Below are positions 1 to 6,660 of a DNA stretch of 14,582 bases, in pieces. The position numbers and the translations under genes are program-made. How positions within the stretch are numbered: the first letter of the stretch is position 1; the number at the start of each line of letters is the position of its first letter. The notes under the pieces were generated by a model, which was not told the origin of the DNA, searched no databases, and worked only from the letters and a program-made list of their open reading frames with translations. This DNA is from Bacteroidales bacterium UBA6340 (GTDB lineage Bacteria > Bacteroidota > Bacteroidia > Bacteroidales > Paludibacteraceae): the NCBI GenBank assembly GCA_002440265.1, contig DJSG01000082.1:1-14582 (forward strand). The letters run 5' to 3'.

Positions 1-20
1 TTTACCGGACAGCAATAATA
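1..20 (+). repeat. Copy of the GTTTRCCGGACAGCAATA repeat at the window edge
   Basis: TTTACCGGACAGCAATAATA opens the window and is probably cut by its edge. It matches the inner parts of both ends of the 172-bp element and the copy at 14260-14279. Confidence 0.75.
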
Positions 21-70
21 ATTAATAGTTAATGTGCGAGGATGAATAACGATTATGCCGCTTGGCAGAC

Positions 71-141
71 CGCGGACGAGGAGAGCACCCCCACTACGTC
101 CACGGACTTGCGGGGACCCCGTAGGGCGTCCGCGTCCCCGG
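71..141. repeat. GC-rich palindromic repeat, copy A (full length)
   Basis: Outer arms CGCGGACG (71-78) and CGTCCGCG (127-134) are perfect inverted repeats. Inside are two smaller palindromes, GTCCACGGAC (99-108) and CGGGGACCCCG (111-121), and a CTACG/CGTAG pair (94-98 and 120-124) that encloses both. The element ends in TCCCCGG. A nearly identical copy is at 14367-14434 and a shortened one at 5029-5054. The nested layout resembles a REP/MITE-like dispersed element. Its family is not known to me. Confidence 0.85.
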
Positions 142-189
142 AATAATGCACAATTTGGGTGCGGTTGCTCCTGTGCAGGGCAGACGGTG

Positions 190-221
190 TTTGCAAAAGT
201 GCGGTGTTTTTTGTAATTTTG
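190..221 (+). promoter_or_regulatory. Bacteroidetes-type promoter for fabG
   Basis: A -33 TTTG (190-193), a 20-bp spacer and a -7 TAATTTTG (214-221) match the Bacteroidetes sigma-ABfr consensus (TTG, 19-21 bp, TAnnTTTG). Transcription would start near 228, which gives a leader of about 100 nt before the fabG ATG at 330. Confidence 0.8.
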
Positions 222-329
222 CAGTTTGAATGGTTTGAGCGGATATTGCGGGCAGTGTGGCAGAATGCCGGCAAAAAGCCCCAATACACCATAATATTGT
301 AATATGGATAGTAAATCGTATATGTAGTT

Positions 330-1070
330 ATGTTGTTGCAAGGTAAGTCAGCCCTTATTACGGGGGCTTCGCGCGGAATAGGGCGCGCCATAGCGTTGAT
401 GTTTGCCCGTGAGGGGTGCGATATTGCATTCACAGATATTCGTCGTGATGATGCTGCGGAGTCGTTGCTCGCGGAGTTGCAGGATATAGGCGTGCGGAGT
501 GCTTTTCTTGCGGGGGACGCTTCGGACTTTGAAATAGCACATCGTATTATCAATCAGGTGGTTGCTGACTTTGGGAAGTTGGATATTCTGGTTTGCAATG
601 CGGGTATTACGCGTGATACCCTCTTGCTACGTATGACGGAGCAGCAGTGGGATGCCGTTCTGAATACGAACCTCAAGTCGGTGTTCAACTACAGCCATGC
701 AGCGGCTGCGCAGATGATGCGCCAGCGCAGCGGGAGCATTATCGCCATGTCGTCCATTGTGGGTGTGGCGGGTAACGCAGGGCAAGCCAACTATGCCGCC
801 AGTAAGGCAGGTATCATAGGCTTTATCAAGTCGCTCGCCAAAGAACTCGGTTCGCGTAATATCCGCGCCAATGCCATTGCTCCCGGCTATATTATTACCG
901 ATATGACGCAAGCACTGCCCGAGTCTGCCCGTGAAGAAATGGTCAAGATGATACCAATGCGCCGTGGGGGTACGGTGGACGAAGTCGCCTCGGTGGCACT
1001 CTTCCTCGCTTCGGACTTGTCTTCATACGTGTCCGGTCAGGTCATACCTGTCACCGGTGCTATGAGGTAG
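330..1070 (+). CDS. fabG: 3-oxoacyl-[acyl-carrier-protein] reductase FabG
   Basis: A cytoplasmic short-chain dehydrogenase/reductase of 246 aa, the usual length, that should reduce 3-oxoacyl-ACP with NADPH in fatty-acid elongation. The nucleotide-binding motif TGASRGIG is at residues 11-18 and NAG at 90-92. The catalytic tetrad aligns with E. coli FabG: Asn114, Ser142, Tyr155 and Lys159 (in NYAASKAG). The closing segment LASDLSSYVSGQVIPV is typical, though it ends TGAMR where relatives usually have DGGM. The ATG at 330 puts the Rossmann beta-strand directly after a short N-terminus, as in the family, and no strong Shine-Dalgarno is seen. It has its own promoter (190-221), and ffh downstream has another, so it is probably a single-gene unit. 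Other SDR substrates cannot be excluded, but FabG is by far the best call. Confidence 0.95.
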   Translation: MLLQGKSALITGASRGIGRAIALMFAREGCDIAFTDIRRDDAAESLLAELQDIGVRSAFLAGDASDFEIAHRIINQVVADFGKLDILVCNAGITRDTLLLRMTEQQWDAVLNTNLKSVFNYSHAAAAQMMRQRSGSIIAMSSIVGVAGNAGQANYAASKAGIIGFIKSLAKELGSRNIRANAIAPGYIITDMTQALPESAREEMVKMIPMRRGGTVDEVASVALFLASDLSSYVSGQVIPVTGAMR

Positions 1071-1109
1071 GAGCATTTGTGCAATAGAGATGAAGTGCGT
1101 TGTTTTAAG

Positions 1110-1140
1110 TTGTGTATATTGTAGAAAAAGAGTAACTTTG
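1110..1140 (+). promoter_or_regulatory. Bacteroidetes-type promoter for ffh
   Basis: TTG (1110-1112), a 20-bp spacer and TAACTTTG (1133-1140) lie in the 99-bp gap between fabG and ffh. The ffh ATG is 30 bp after the -7 box, so the leader is short. Confidence 0.85.
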
Positions 1141-1169
1141 CAGCCCTAATAGTATAAGATTAAGCAAAT

Positions 1170-2468
1170 ATGTTCGACAATTTATCAGAAAGATTAGAAC
1201 GTTCGTTCAAGATACTGAAAGGTGAAGGCCGTATCACCGAGATTAACATCGCCGAGACCGTCAAGGACATCCGCAAAGCCCTCTTGGAGGCGGACGTTAA
1301 CTACAAGACAGCCAAGCAGTTCACCGACGAAGTGAAGGCAAAGGCGTTGGGACAGAATGTGATGACCGCCGTGCGCCCCGGGCAGTTGATGGTGAAGATT
1401 ACGCACGACGAGTTGGCATCGCTGATGGGTGGTGAAGCCGAGGAGATTAACCTGAAAGGCAATCCCGCCGTTATCCTGTTGAGCGGTTTGCAGGGTTCGG
1501 GTAAGACCACCTTCGCAGCCAAGTTGGCGAACTACCTGCAGACCAAGAAGAACAAGCGCGTGATGTTGGTGGCGTGCGACGTGTACCGTCCGGCGGCTAT
1601 TGAGCAGTTGCGCGTACTCGGCGAGCAGATACATGCGAAGGTCTATACCGATGAGGCGGAGACCAATCCCGTGACCAAAGCCGAGAAGGCTATCAAGGAG
1701 GCGAAGACCTACGGCTACGATGTCGTGATTGTGGATACTGCCGGCCGGTTGGCTGTCGATGAGCAGATGATGCAAGAGATAGCCGCTATCAAAAAGGCTA
1801 TCACACCAAGCGAGACCCTCTTCGTAGTGGACGCAATGACCGGTCAGGACGCTGTGAATACTGCCAAGGAGTTCAACGACCGCCTTGACTTTGACGGCGT
1901 GATACTCACCAAGTTGGACGGTGATGCCCGCGGCGGTGCGGCGTTGAGTATCCGCTCGGTGGTGAAGAAGCCTATCAAGTTTATCGGTACGGGCGAGAAG
2001 ATGGACGCTTTGGACGTGTTCCACCCCTCGCGAATGGCAGACCGAATACTGGGCATGGGTGACGTAGTGTCCCTTGTGGAGCGTGCGCAAGAGCAGTACG
2101 ACGAAGCGGAAGCCCGCCGTATCAGTAAGAAGATTGCAAAGAATCAGTTCGACTTCAATGACTTTCTCTCTCAGTTGGAGCAGATAAAGAAGATGGGTTC
2201 GATGAAGGAACTCATGGGTATGATTCCCGGAATGGACAAGGCGATGAAGGGCGTGGAAATCAACGACGATGCCTTCAAGCCCGTGGAGGCTATCATATCC
2301 TCCATGACACCCGAGGAGCGTGCCAACCCTGCCTTGCTCAACGGCAGCCGCAAGAACCGTATTGCCAAAGGCTCGGGGACAAGCATTGTGGAGGTAAACC
2401 GTTTCCTCAAGCAGTTTGACCAAACGAGCAAGATGATGCGCAAGGTGCAGCAGATGAAGAGAAGATAG
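1170..2468 (+). CDS. ffh: Signal recognition particle GTPase Ffh (SRP54)
   Basis: The protein subunit of SRP. It binds signal peptides of nascent membrane and secreted proteins and the SRP RNA, and docks with FtsY. The 432-aa length is normal. The N domain spans about residues 1-90. The G domain has P-loop GLQGSGKTT (106-114), DVYRPAA (137-143), DTAGR (189-193), TKLDGDARGG (247-256) and GTGEK (273-277). The methionine-rich M domain (about 330-432) contains KKMGSMKELMGMIPGM and the RNA-binding RIAKGSGTSIVEVN (397-410). The start at 1170 gives the family N-terminus MFDNLSERLERSFK. It has its own promoter. The small gene at 2473 starts 4 bp after its stop and is probably co-transcribed. The SRP RNA partner is encoded in this same window (12767-12863), about 10 kb away. 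Confidence 0.98.
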   Translation: MFDNLSERLERSFKILKGEGRITEINIAETVKDIRKALLEADVNYKTAKQFTDEVKAKALGQNVMTAVRPGQLMVKITHDELASLMGGEAEEINLKGNPAVILLSGLQGSGKTTFAAKLANYLQTKKNKRVMLVACDVYRPAAIEQLRVLGEQIHAKVYTDEAETNPVTKAEKAIKEAKTYGYDVVIVDTAGRLAVDEQMMQEIAAIKKAITPSETLFVVDAMTGQDAVNTAKEFNDRLDFDGVILTKLDGDARGGAALSIRSVVKKPIKFIGTGEKMDALDVFHPSRMADRILGMGDVVSLVERAQEQYDEAEARRISKKIAKNQFDFNDFLSQLEQIKKMGSMKELMGMIPGMDKAMKGVEINDDAFKPVEAIISSMTPEERANPALLNGSRKNRIAKGSGTSIVEVNRFLKQFDQTSKMMRKVQQMKRR

Positions 2469-2472
2469 TGCC

Positions 2473-2802
2473 ATGACAGTCCAAGAGGTGTTCGAACTGC
2501 GGCGTGCGGGTAAGGTGGAGGAGGCGTATGAGGCTATCCTGCCCATGTACCGCGTACACCATGGCAAGTACACCACCTTGGCGATGTTCTGGTGTGCGGT
2601 GGACAAGATGAACCTGCTGCTTACCCGTGTTGCAGGCGCAGACGAGGCATCCCTTGCGGCACTGCAGGAAGCAGAACGCATATTCCTCAGCCTTGAACGG
2701 CTCTACCCGAATATGTACGACGACCAAGGGTCTGCCAAGCAAACCCTTGACAGTATGCGTATTGCACTGCGGGATACCCGTTTGTTGGCGCAACGTGATT
2801 AG
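2473..2802 (+). CDS. Small helical, TPR-like protein of unknown function
   Basis: A 109-aa predicted soluble protein with no signal peptide or membrane segment. I cannot assign a function. Residues about 4-28 (EVFELRRAGKVEEAYEAILP) have the spacing of a tetratricopeptide-like helix pair, and the C-terminal half is also helical, with a second amphipathic stretch around AALQEAERIFLSLERLYPN. This suggests a small helical scaffold or adaptor. The ATG at 2473 lies 4 bp after the ffh stop, so translational coupling with ffh is likely. No other start fits better. Its stop codon (2800-2802) overlaps that of the convergent recombinase gene (2799-2801). I see no bidirectional terminator between them. 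The link to SRP rests on position only. Confidence 0.75.
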   Translation: MTVQEVFELRRAGKVEEAYEAILPMYRVHHGKYTTLAMFWCAVDKMNLLLTRVAGADEASLAALQEAERIFLSLERLYPNMYDDQGSAKQTLDSMRIALRDTRLLAQRD

Positions 2803-3446
2803 GATTGCTTTTGATTCTTTTCCGAAGGCGTAGGAGCGGGTGGGGGAGTGATGAAGCGAAGGATGTAGCGGCGTAGGGTGGAGCGGTTGGTATGGAGGCG
2901 GCGGCATATCTCACGCATAGGTATACCCTGCGACAGGGAACGGCGGATATATGCATCGTGACGCGACAAGCGGAAGTGCGAGTGTCGGGTAGCACTGCCT
3001 TTGGGACGCCCGAGGGCTTTGCCCTCCGAGCGGAGACGGTGCAGCGCCTCTTTGGTGCGCTGGGATATAAGGTTGCGCTCTATCTCGGCGGAAAGCCCGA
3101 AAGCAAAAGCAAGTACCTTGCTCTGTATGTCATCCCCAAGCCGATAGCCGTCCTTGATAGTCCAGACGCGACACTCTTTGTTCATGCAGATACCGAGAAT
3201 CTCCATTATCATATACAGGTTGCGTCCGAGACGGGACAACTCGCTGCAGATGATGATGTCCTCTTTCTTTACTTGGCGCAACAGCCTGCCCAACTGACGC
3301 TTGTTGTAACTCTTGGTGCCGGAGATGGTCTCCTCTATCCATCCGTCCACGCTGAGGTTCTGTTGCTCACAAAAACGCTCTATCTCGAAACGCTGGTTCT
3401 CTACGGTTTGTTTGTCCGAACTGACACGAATATATCCGTATATCAT
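2799..3446 (-). CDS. Serine recombinase, Mpi-type DNA invertase family
   Basis: A 215-aa resolvase/invertase that should cut and rejoin DNA through a 5'-phosphoserine intermediate. The N-terminal catalytic domain has YIRVSSDKQ with nucleophile Ser9 and Arg7, and SELSRLGRN (69-77) with the conserved Arg72 and Arg75. The long E-helix region is about 105-140, followed by the arm SEGKALGRPKG (140-150). A helix-turn-helix (about 165-195, with IPMREICRRLHTNRSTLRRYI) should recognise the site. The tail is Pro/Lys/Gln rich. The sequence reads like the Bacteroidales family of the B. fragilis master invertase Mpi, which inverts many scattered promoters. Acting here as a local resolvase is the alternative. 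It starts at 3446, 44 bp after the membrane-protein gene, inside a 10-bp inverted repeat. No phage or transposon genes flank it. Confidence 0.93.
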   Translation of the reverse strand: MIYGYIRVSSDKQTVENQRFEIERFCEQQNLSVDGWIEETISGTKSYNKRQLGRLLRQVKKEDIIICSELSRLGRNLYMIMEILGICMNKECRVWTIKDGYRLGDDIQSKVLAFAFGLSAEIERNLISQRTKEALHRLRSEGKALGRPKGSATRHSHFRLSRHDAYIRRSLSQGIPMREICRRLHTNRSTLRRYILRFITPPPAPTPSEKNQKQS

Positions 3447-3475
3447 TTTTTGCTGATAAAGATACGCAAAAAATG
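3444..3475. promoter_or_regulatory. Inverted repeat over the recombinase start codon
   Basis: CATTTTTTGC (3444-3453) and GCAAAAAATG (3466-3475) form a perfect 10-bp inverted repeat with a 12-bp centre. The left arm contains the recombinase ATG on the minus strand. The centre contains TATCTTTA (3464-3457, minus), one base off the -7 consensus TAnnTTTG, with a poor -33 (TTT near 3487-3485). This layout fits an operator or self-regulation site. It has no GC-rich stem, so an ordinary terminator is less likely. Confidence 0.5.
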
Positions 3476-3490
3476 ACAGACACGAAAGTA

Positions 3491-4219
3491 CTACTCCTTG
3501 ATTTCTTCCTCTACTTCCTGCTCAATGGAATGTTCGAGTTGGTTGTACTTGGAGGTGAGTTGGGTGTGGCGGATGAGTACGTAGAGGGCGATGATGAGTC
3601 CGCCGAGGAAGTCCAATGTGAGGTCGGTCATCGTGTCACGGAGTGCTTCGTGCCCCTGCAAGGGTATGTCCTGGTCGGTATAGATAGAGCCCGAAGTGGT
3701 CTGCATGAACTGCTGTGTGTTGGTGTGGAAGAGGTCGTCGTAGGTGTATTCGCATATCTCCCACAGCGCACCCGACGCCAAAGTGAACATCAGCAGATAG
3801 AGGGCGAGAAAATACTTGTTGCGGAATACAACCAGATACGAGTCCGGCATCACCGTATGGACCACCCAAAGGGCTATGAATGACAAGACCATGCCCGACA
3901 TGAAGTGCAACAGCGAGTCCCACCACGGATACCGACCATAGAAGTCGAGTCCGTCGCCGAGTATGAGCGCGGTAAAGGCAAACACAGCGATGGCGACCAC
4001 AAGAATCAGCGGGATATTGAGCAAGAACCGCTTGCGGAGCAGGATGGGTGCCGTCAAGAGTGCGAGCATCAGTACGTATTGCAAACCGCGGAAGAGGATA
4101 GTCTGCAAGGTAACGTCCGGTTGGAAGAACAGATAGATGACGTTGGCAAGGCAGATGACAACGGTGAGGATAAAAATGGCGACATAGAGCCGTTTGAGAC
4201 GCTGGTGAGGTGTGGTCAT
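3491..4219 (-). CDS. Polytopic membrane protein, DUF2238/YjdF-like
   Basis: A 242-aa integral membrane protein of unknown function. Hydrophobic segments lie at about residues 12-32, 41-60, 67-88, 103-122, 135-156 and 202-217. Three conserved-looking polar motifs sit at membrane edges: WWDSLLHFMSG (99-109), GALWEICEYTYDD (150-162) and DTMTDLTLDFLGG (195-207). The Asp, His and Glu residues in such motifs recall the DUF2238/YjdF group, whose biochemical role I do not know. The tail is acidic (EQEVEEEIKE). I chose the ATG at 4219 because the frame upstream to 4303 adds 28 polar residues unlike the family and would cover a structured-looking leader. The longer start is possible. It lies between the hydrolase gene and the recombinase on the same strand. 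I could not find a clear promoter. Confidence 0.8.
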   Translation of the reverse strand: MTTPHQRLKRLYVAIFILTVVICLANVIYLFFQPDVTLQTILFRGLQYVLMLALLTAPILLRKRFLLNIPLILVVAIAVFAFTALILGDGLDFYGRYPWWDSLLHFMSGMVLSFIALWVVHTVMPDSYLVVFRNKYFLALYLLMFTLASGALWEICEYTYDDLFHTNTQQFMQTTSGSIYTDQDIPLQGHEALRDTMTDLTLDFLGGLIIALYVLIRHTQLTSKYNQLEHSIEQEVEEEIKE

Positions 4220-4346
4220 AATGGATATGTGAACGATGGTACGTTCTCTGAATAGTCGTTCAAAAAGCGTACCGCGTGCGTTTGGCGGGTGCTTTTGGAA
4301 CACTGTTTTGGAAAATCAGACTATGAGATGTGGCGTTGCGTATGTC

Positions 4347-4892
4347 TTACAGATAGGGGTTGCACTGCTTCTCGTGGGCGATGGTGGTGGGATAGCCGTG
4401 TCCCGGGTAGATGTCGGTATCGTCGGGGAGAATGGTCAGTTTGCGTAGCGAGCGGATAAGCGTAGCCATGTCGCCCCCCGGCAAGTCGGTTCTGCCAATG
4501 GACTCCTGAAAGAGCGTGTCGCCCGTGAAGAGGATATGCAGGTCGGGCAGATAGTAGCAGACAGAGTCCTCTTTATGTCCGGGTGTGGATATGACAAACA
4601 CTTGCAAGTCAGGCAATTGTGGTATCTGCAGTTTGCCTTCGGCGGGCGCGATAGTAGCCGTGAGGTGATAGGTCTGCTCCACGAAAGGCACGCCGCACAC
4701 GTGGTCGGGGTGCGTATGGGTAATAAGCAGTGCGACAGGGGTGAGGTGGTGCGCCGTGATGAACTCGGCGAAGCGTTGCTGTTCGCGGTCGTTGGACATA
4801 CCCGCGTCAATGATGAGGGTGCGCCCCTGCTCGTCATACAACAGGTACGTGCACTCGCGGTATGGGTTGAAATAAAAGACTTTTAATTCCAT
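4347..4892 (-). CDS. MBL-fold metallo-hydrolase, glyoxalase-II-like
   Basis: A 181-aa cytoplasmic metallo-beta-lactamase-fold hydrolase. The metal ligands are complete: HTHPDH (His59, His61, Asp63, His64), His106 in STPGH, Asp125 in FTGD and His165 in PGHG. The C-terminus HEKQCNPYL (173-181) resembles the end of short glyoxalase-II-like proteins. The substrate is unknown; a thioester such as an acyl-glutathione-type compound is the usual guess for this group, and activity on other esters or lactones is equally open. Short length with all ligands kept fits the compact Bacteroidetes members. The ATG at 4892 is followed directly by the first beta-strand. The 343-bp gap upstream has no clear TAnnTTTG promoter on this strand, so its transcription signal is unresolved. 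Confidence 0.9.
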   Translation of the reverse strand: MELKVFYFNPYRECTYLLYDEQGRTLIIDAGMSNDREQQRFAEFITAHHLTPVALLITHTHPDHVCGVPFVEQTYHLTATIAPAEGKLQIPQLPDLQVFVISTPGHKEDSVCYYLPDLHILFTGDTLFQESIGRTDLPGGDMATLIRSLRKLTILPDDTDIYPGHGYPTTIAHEKQCNPYL

Positions 4893-4952
4893 GGTGTGTG
4901 TATCCGCTAATAACCAATAACGAAAATCTCCGCTAATGGTCTGGTTTATACT

Positions 4953-4981
4953 CCATTAAAGACCATTAAATGACCATTAAA
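4953..4981. repeat. Triad of CCATTAAA, 10/11-bp spacing
   Basis: CCATTAAA occurs at 4953-4960, 4963-4970 and 4974-4981. Start-to-start distances are 10 and 11 bp, close to one helical turn, so all three face the same side of the DNA. A sister triad with the same spacing is at 5062-5090. Confidence 0.8.
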
Positions 4982-5028
4982 AACTCCCGATAACATCCTC
5001 AAAGAGGGGACTGGACTCCGTTCAAAAC

Positions 5029-5054
5029 CGCGGACGAGGCGTCCGCGTCCCCGG
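5029..5054. repeat. GC-rich palindromic repeat, copy B (core missing)
   Basis: It starts CGCGGACGAG and ends GCGTCCGCGTCCCCGG, exactly like the two ends of copy A (71-141), but the 45 bases between are absent. The inverted arms CGCGGACG and CGTCCGCG are kept, so it forms a short near-perfect hairpin. Confidence 0.85.
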
Positions 5055-5061
5055 AAAGACT

Positions 5062-5090
5062 CCGTTAATTGCCGTTAATTGACCGTTAAT
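5062..5090. repeat. Triad of CCGTTAAT, 10/11-bp spacing
   Basis: CCGTTAAT occurs at 5062-5069, 5072-5079 and 5083-5090, with the same 10- then 11-bp steps as the CCATTAAA triad 109 bp to the left. The A-to-G change at position 3 is shared by all three units. Confidence 0.8.
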
Positions 5091-5235
5091 GCGAAGCATA
5101 TTTTATGGTTATGGGCGGTGGTTTTATTACTTATTTATATTATATCCGTTGCCTATCCCTTGCGCATGGGTTGCGTATCCCTTGCTGCTTGACACGAGGA
5201 TGACATGGGAAAGTGTTGATGTATTTTAAGATACA

Positions 5236-5916
5236 TCAGAGGGGTAAGTAGATGACGGATTTGCCTTTGAACCAGTCGGTGGGGAACAGGTTGGCGATGT
5301 CTGTGGTCTCGACGATGTTGTGGAACGGGTGAATCTCTGCTTGCAGGTTGCCGCCCTTGAGGACGATAAGCCCGTTGGGCATAGCGTTGCGCTGGGTGCG
5401 ACTGATGTTCTTGCGGACGAGTTTCACAAGGTCGGGCAGGGGCATCACGGCACGGCTGACCACGAAATCGAACTTGCCTTTCTCCTCCTCGGCGCGCTCT
5501 TGTATGCACGTAACATTGTCCAAACCAATGGCTTGCGCGATTTCGTAGGCGACGCGTATCTTCTTGCCGATACTGTCGATGAGTGTGAATTGGCACTCGG
5601 GGAACAGGATGGCGAGGGGTATGCCGGGGAAACCGCCGCCTGTGCCGATATCCAGGATAGTGGTGCCGCGCCGGAAAGTGATGACCTTCGCGATGGCAAG
5701 CGAATGGAGGATATGGTGCTCGTAGAGGTTGTCGATGTCCTTGCGCGAGATGACGTTGATTTTGGCGTTCCATTCGCGATAGAGGGCGTCGAGGGCAGTG
5801 AACTGCTGCAATTGCAGAGCCGTCAAGGAAAAGTGCTCCTTGACGGCTTCGATGCCTAACGGATTGGCACTGAGCGTGTTGTCGCCCGTTGTGCCAACGG
5901 TGGGTTGCGTGCTCAT
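5236..5916 (-). CDS. rsmG: 16S rRNA (guanine-527-N7)-methyltransferase RsmG (GidB)
   Basis: This enzyme transfers a methyl group from SAM to N7 of G527 in 16S rRNA; loss in many bacteria gives low-level streptomycin resistance. The 226-aa length is normal. Visible motifs are the family segment NVISRKDIDNLYEHHILHS (54-72), the SAM-binding LDIGTGGGFPGIPLA (88-102), an acidic residue after the next strand (TLIDS, 111-115), VSRAV (153-157) and LKGG (186-189). About 20 residues before the first helix are polar and low in conservation, so a slightly later start is possible, but the ATG at 5916 sits only 6 bp after the yebC stop, which fits a coupled operon. It is likely expressed from the same transcript as yebC. 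Its stop codon lies in a small AT-rich inverted repeat (5217-5238). Confidence 0.95.
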   Translation of the reverse strand: MSTQPTVGTTGDNTLSANPLGIEAVKEHFSLTALQLQQFTALDALYREWNAKINVISRKDIDNLYEHHILHSLAIAKVITFRRGTTILDIGTGGGFPGIPLAILFPECQFTLIDSIGKKIRVAYEIAQAIGLDNVTCIQERAEEEKGKFDFVVSRAVMPLPDLVKLVRKNISRTQRNAMPNGLIVLKGGNLQAEIHPFHNIVETTDIANLFPTDWFKGKSVIYLPL

Positions 5917-5922
5917 GCGGGG

Positions 5923-6639
5923 TTAGTCGGCGAGGTTGGTGAAGACATTCTGCACGTCCTCGTCCTCTTCGATTTTGTCGATGAGTTTCTGTACCGACTC
6001 GCGCTCCTCGTCGGTGAGCGTCTTGGTGTCGTTGGGGATACGCACGAACTCGCACGACTGAATCTCGAACCCGTTGTCTTCCAAGTACTTCTGCATCTGC
6101 GAGTACTGGTTGAAGTCGGCGTAGATGATGATGTTGCCGTCCTCGTCAGTGCCGAGTTCCTCGACACCGAAGTCGATGAGTTCGAGTTCGAGTTCGTCGA
6201 GGTCCACGCCCTCTTTAGGACTCACTGTGAAGCAAGCCTTGCGGTCGAAAAGGAATTGCAGGCAGCCCTGTGTGCCGAGGGTGCCTCCGTGCTTGGTGAA
6301 GTAGGAGCGGATGTTCGCCACGGTGCGCATGTTGTTGTCGGTTGCGGTCTCGATGAAGATAGCAACGCCATGCGGACCATAGCCTTCGTAGTTGATTTCC
6401 TTGTAGCCTTCGGAGGACTTGTCGGTTGCCTTTTTGATGGCGCGGTCGATGTTCTCCTTGGGCATATTCTCGCGTTTGCACTGCTGGATAAGCATGCGCA
6501 GACGGGGGTTGCCGTCGGGATCAGCACCACCCTCACGGGCAGCAATGGTGATTTCTTTACCGAGTTTGGTGAATGTACGAGCCATGTGGCCCCAACGTTT
6601 GAGTTTGGTCGCTTTGCGATATTCAAAAGCTCTTCCCAT
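5923..6639 (-). CDS. yebC: YebC/PmpR family (TACO1-like) translation or regulatory factor
   Basis: A 238-aa cytoplasmic protein of the YebC/PmpR/TACO1 family. Family members have been described both as DNA-binding regulators and as factors that help ribosomes through difficult peptide stretches; the sequence does not decide between them. Visible features are the N-terminal MGRAFEYRKATKLKRWGHMART, a form common in Bacteroidetes, the basic helical domain with PRLRMLIQQCKRENMPKENIDRAIKKA (45-71), YEGYGPHGVA (84-93), TDNNMRT (100-106) and FTKHGG (114-119). The C-terminal part is acidic. The start at 6639 gives the standard N-terminus. It lies 21 bp after the OmpA-type gene and 6 bp before rsmG on the same strand. 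Confidence 0.94.
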   Translation of the reverse strand: MGRAFEYRKATKLKRWGHMARTFTKLGKEITIAAREGGADPDGNPRLRMLIQQCKRENMPKENIDRAIKKATDKSSEGYKEINYEGYGPHGVAIFIETATDNNMRTVANIRSYFTKHGGTLGTQGCLQFLFDRKACFTVSPKEGVDLDELELELIDFGVEELGTDEDGNIIIYADFNQYSQMQKYLEDNGFEIQSCEFVRIPNDTKTLTDEERESVQKLIDKIEEDEDVQNVFTNLAD

Positions 6640-6660
6640 ATTTGTAGTTTGATAATTATA

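Larger units (their letters stand above)
1..329. other. Intergenic region before fabG with repeats and promoter
   Basis: No convincing gene is seen in these 329 bases. The region opens with a copy of the ACCGGACAGCAATAATA repeat (4-20) and then holds the GC-rich palindromic element (71-141). Next comes a short block, AATGC...TGCGGTTGCTCCTGTG (145-175), that resembles 14493-14522 at the other end of the window. The fabG promoter lies at 190-221. A long open frame on the minus strand crosses this region and runs into fabG, but it has no recognisable protein features and covers the palindrome, so it is not called. Confidence 0.7.
4893..5235. other. 343-bp intergenic region with repeat arrays
   Basis: No gene is seen. 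It contains two triads of CCRTTAAW (4953-4981 and 5062-5090), a shortened GC palindrome between them (5029-5054), and a direct repeat TATCCCTTGC (5154-5163 and 5176-5185). A perfect 8-bp inverted repeat, TGATGTAT/ATACATCA (5217-5224 and 5231-5238), includes the rsmG stop codon. No consensus promoter for the downstream hydrolase gene was found. Confidence 0.7.

Noticed and set aside
53..553. 166-codon minus-strand open frame over the fabG upstream region
   Set aside because: It covers the GC palindrome and the start of fabG, shows no protein features and is an antisense shadow.
1197..1207. AACGTTCGTT in ffh as a possible invertase site
   Set aside because: It lies in conserved coding sequence and has no inverted partner in the window.
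1194..2681. 495-codon minus-strand open frame opposite ffh
   Set aside because: Its length comes from the codon bias of ffh on the other strand. The residue make-up, very rich in His and Leu, is typical of a shadow.
2892..3476. 194-codon plus-strand open frame opposite the recombinase
   Set aside because: The recombinase frame has all catalytic motifs; this one has none.
4220..4303. 28-residue N-terminal extension of the membrane protein
   Set aside because: The residues are polar and unlike the family, and the DNA holds crossed inverted repeats typical of a leader.
5217..5238. Hairpin TGATGTAT/ATACATCA as a terminator of rsmG
   Set aside because: The stem is AT-rich and no T-run follows on the minus strand. 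It also contains the stop codon.
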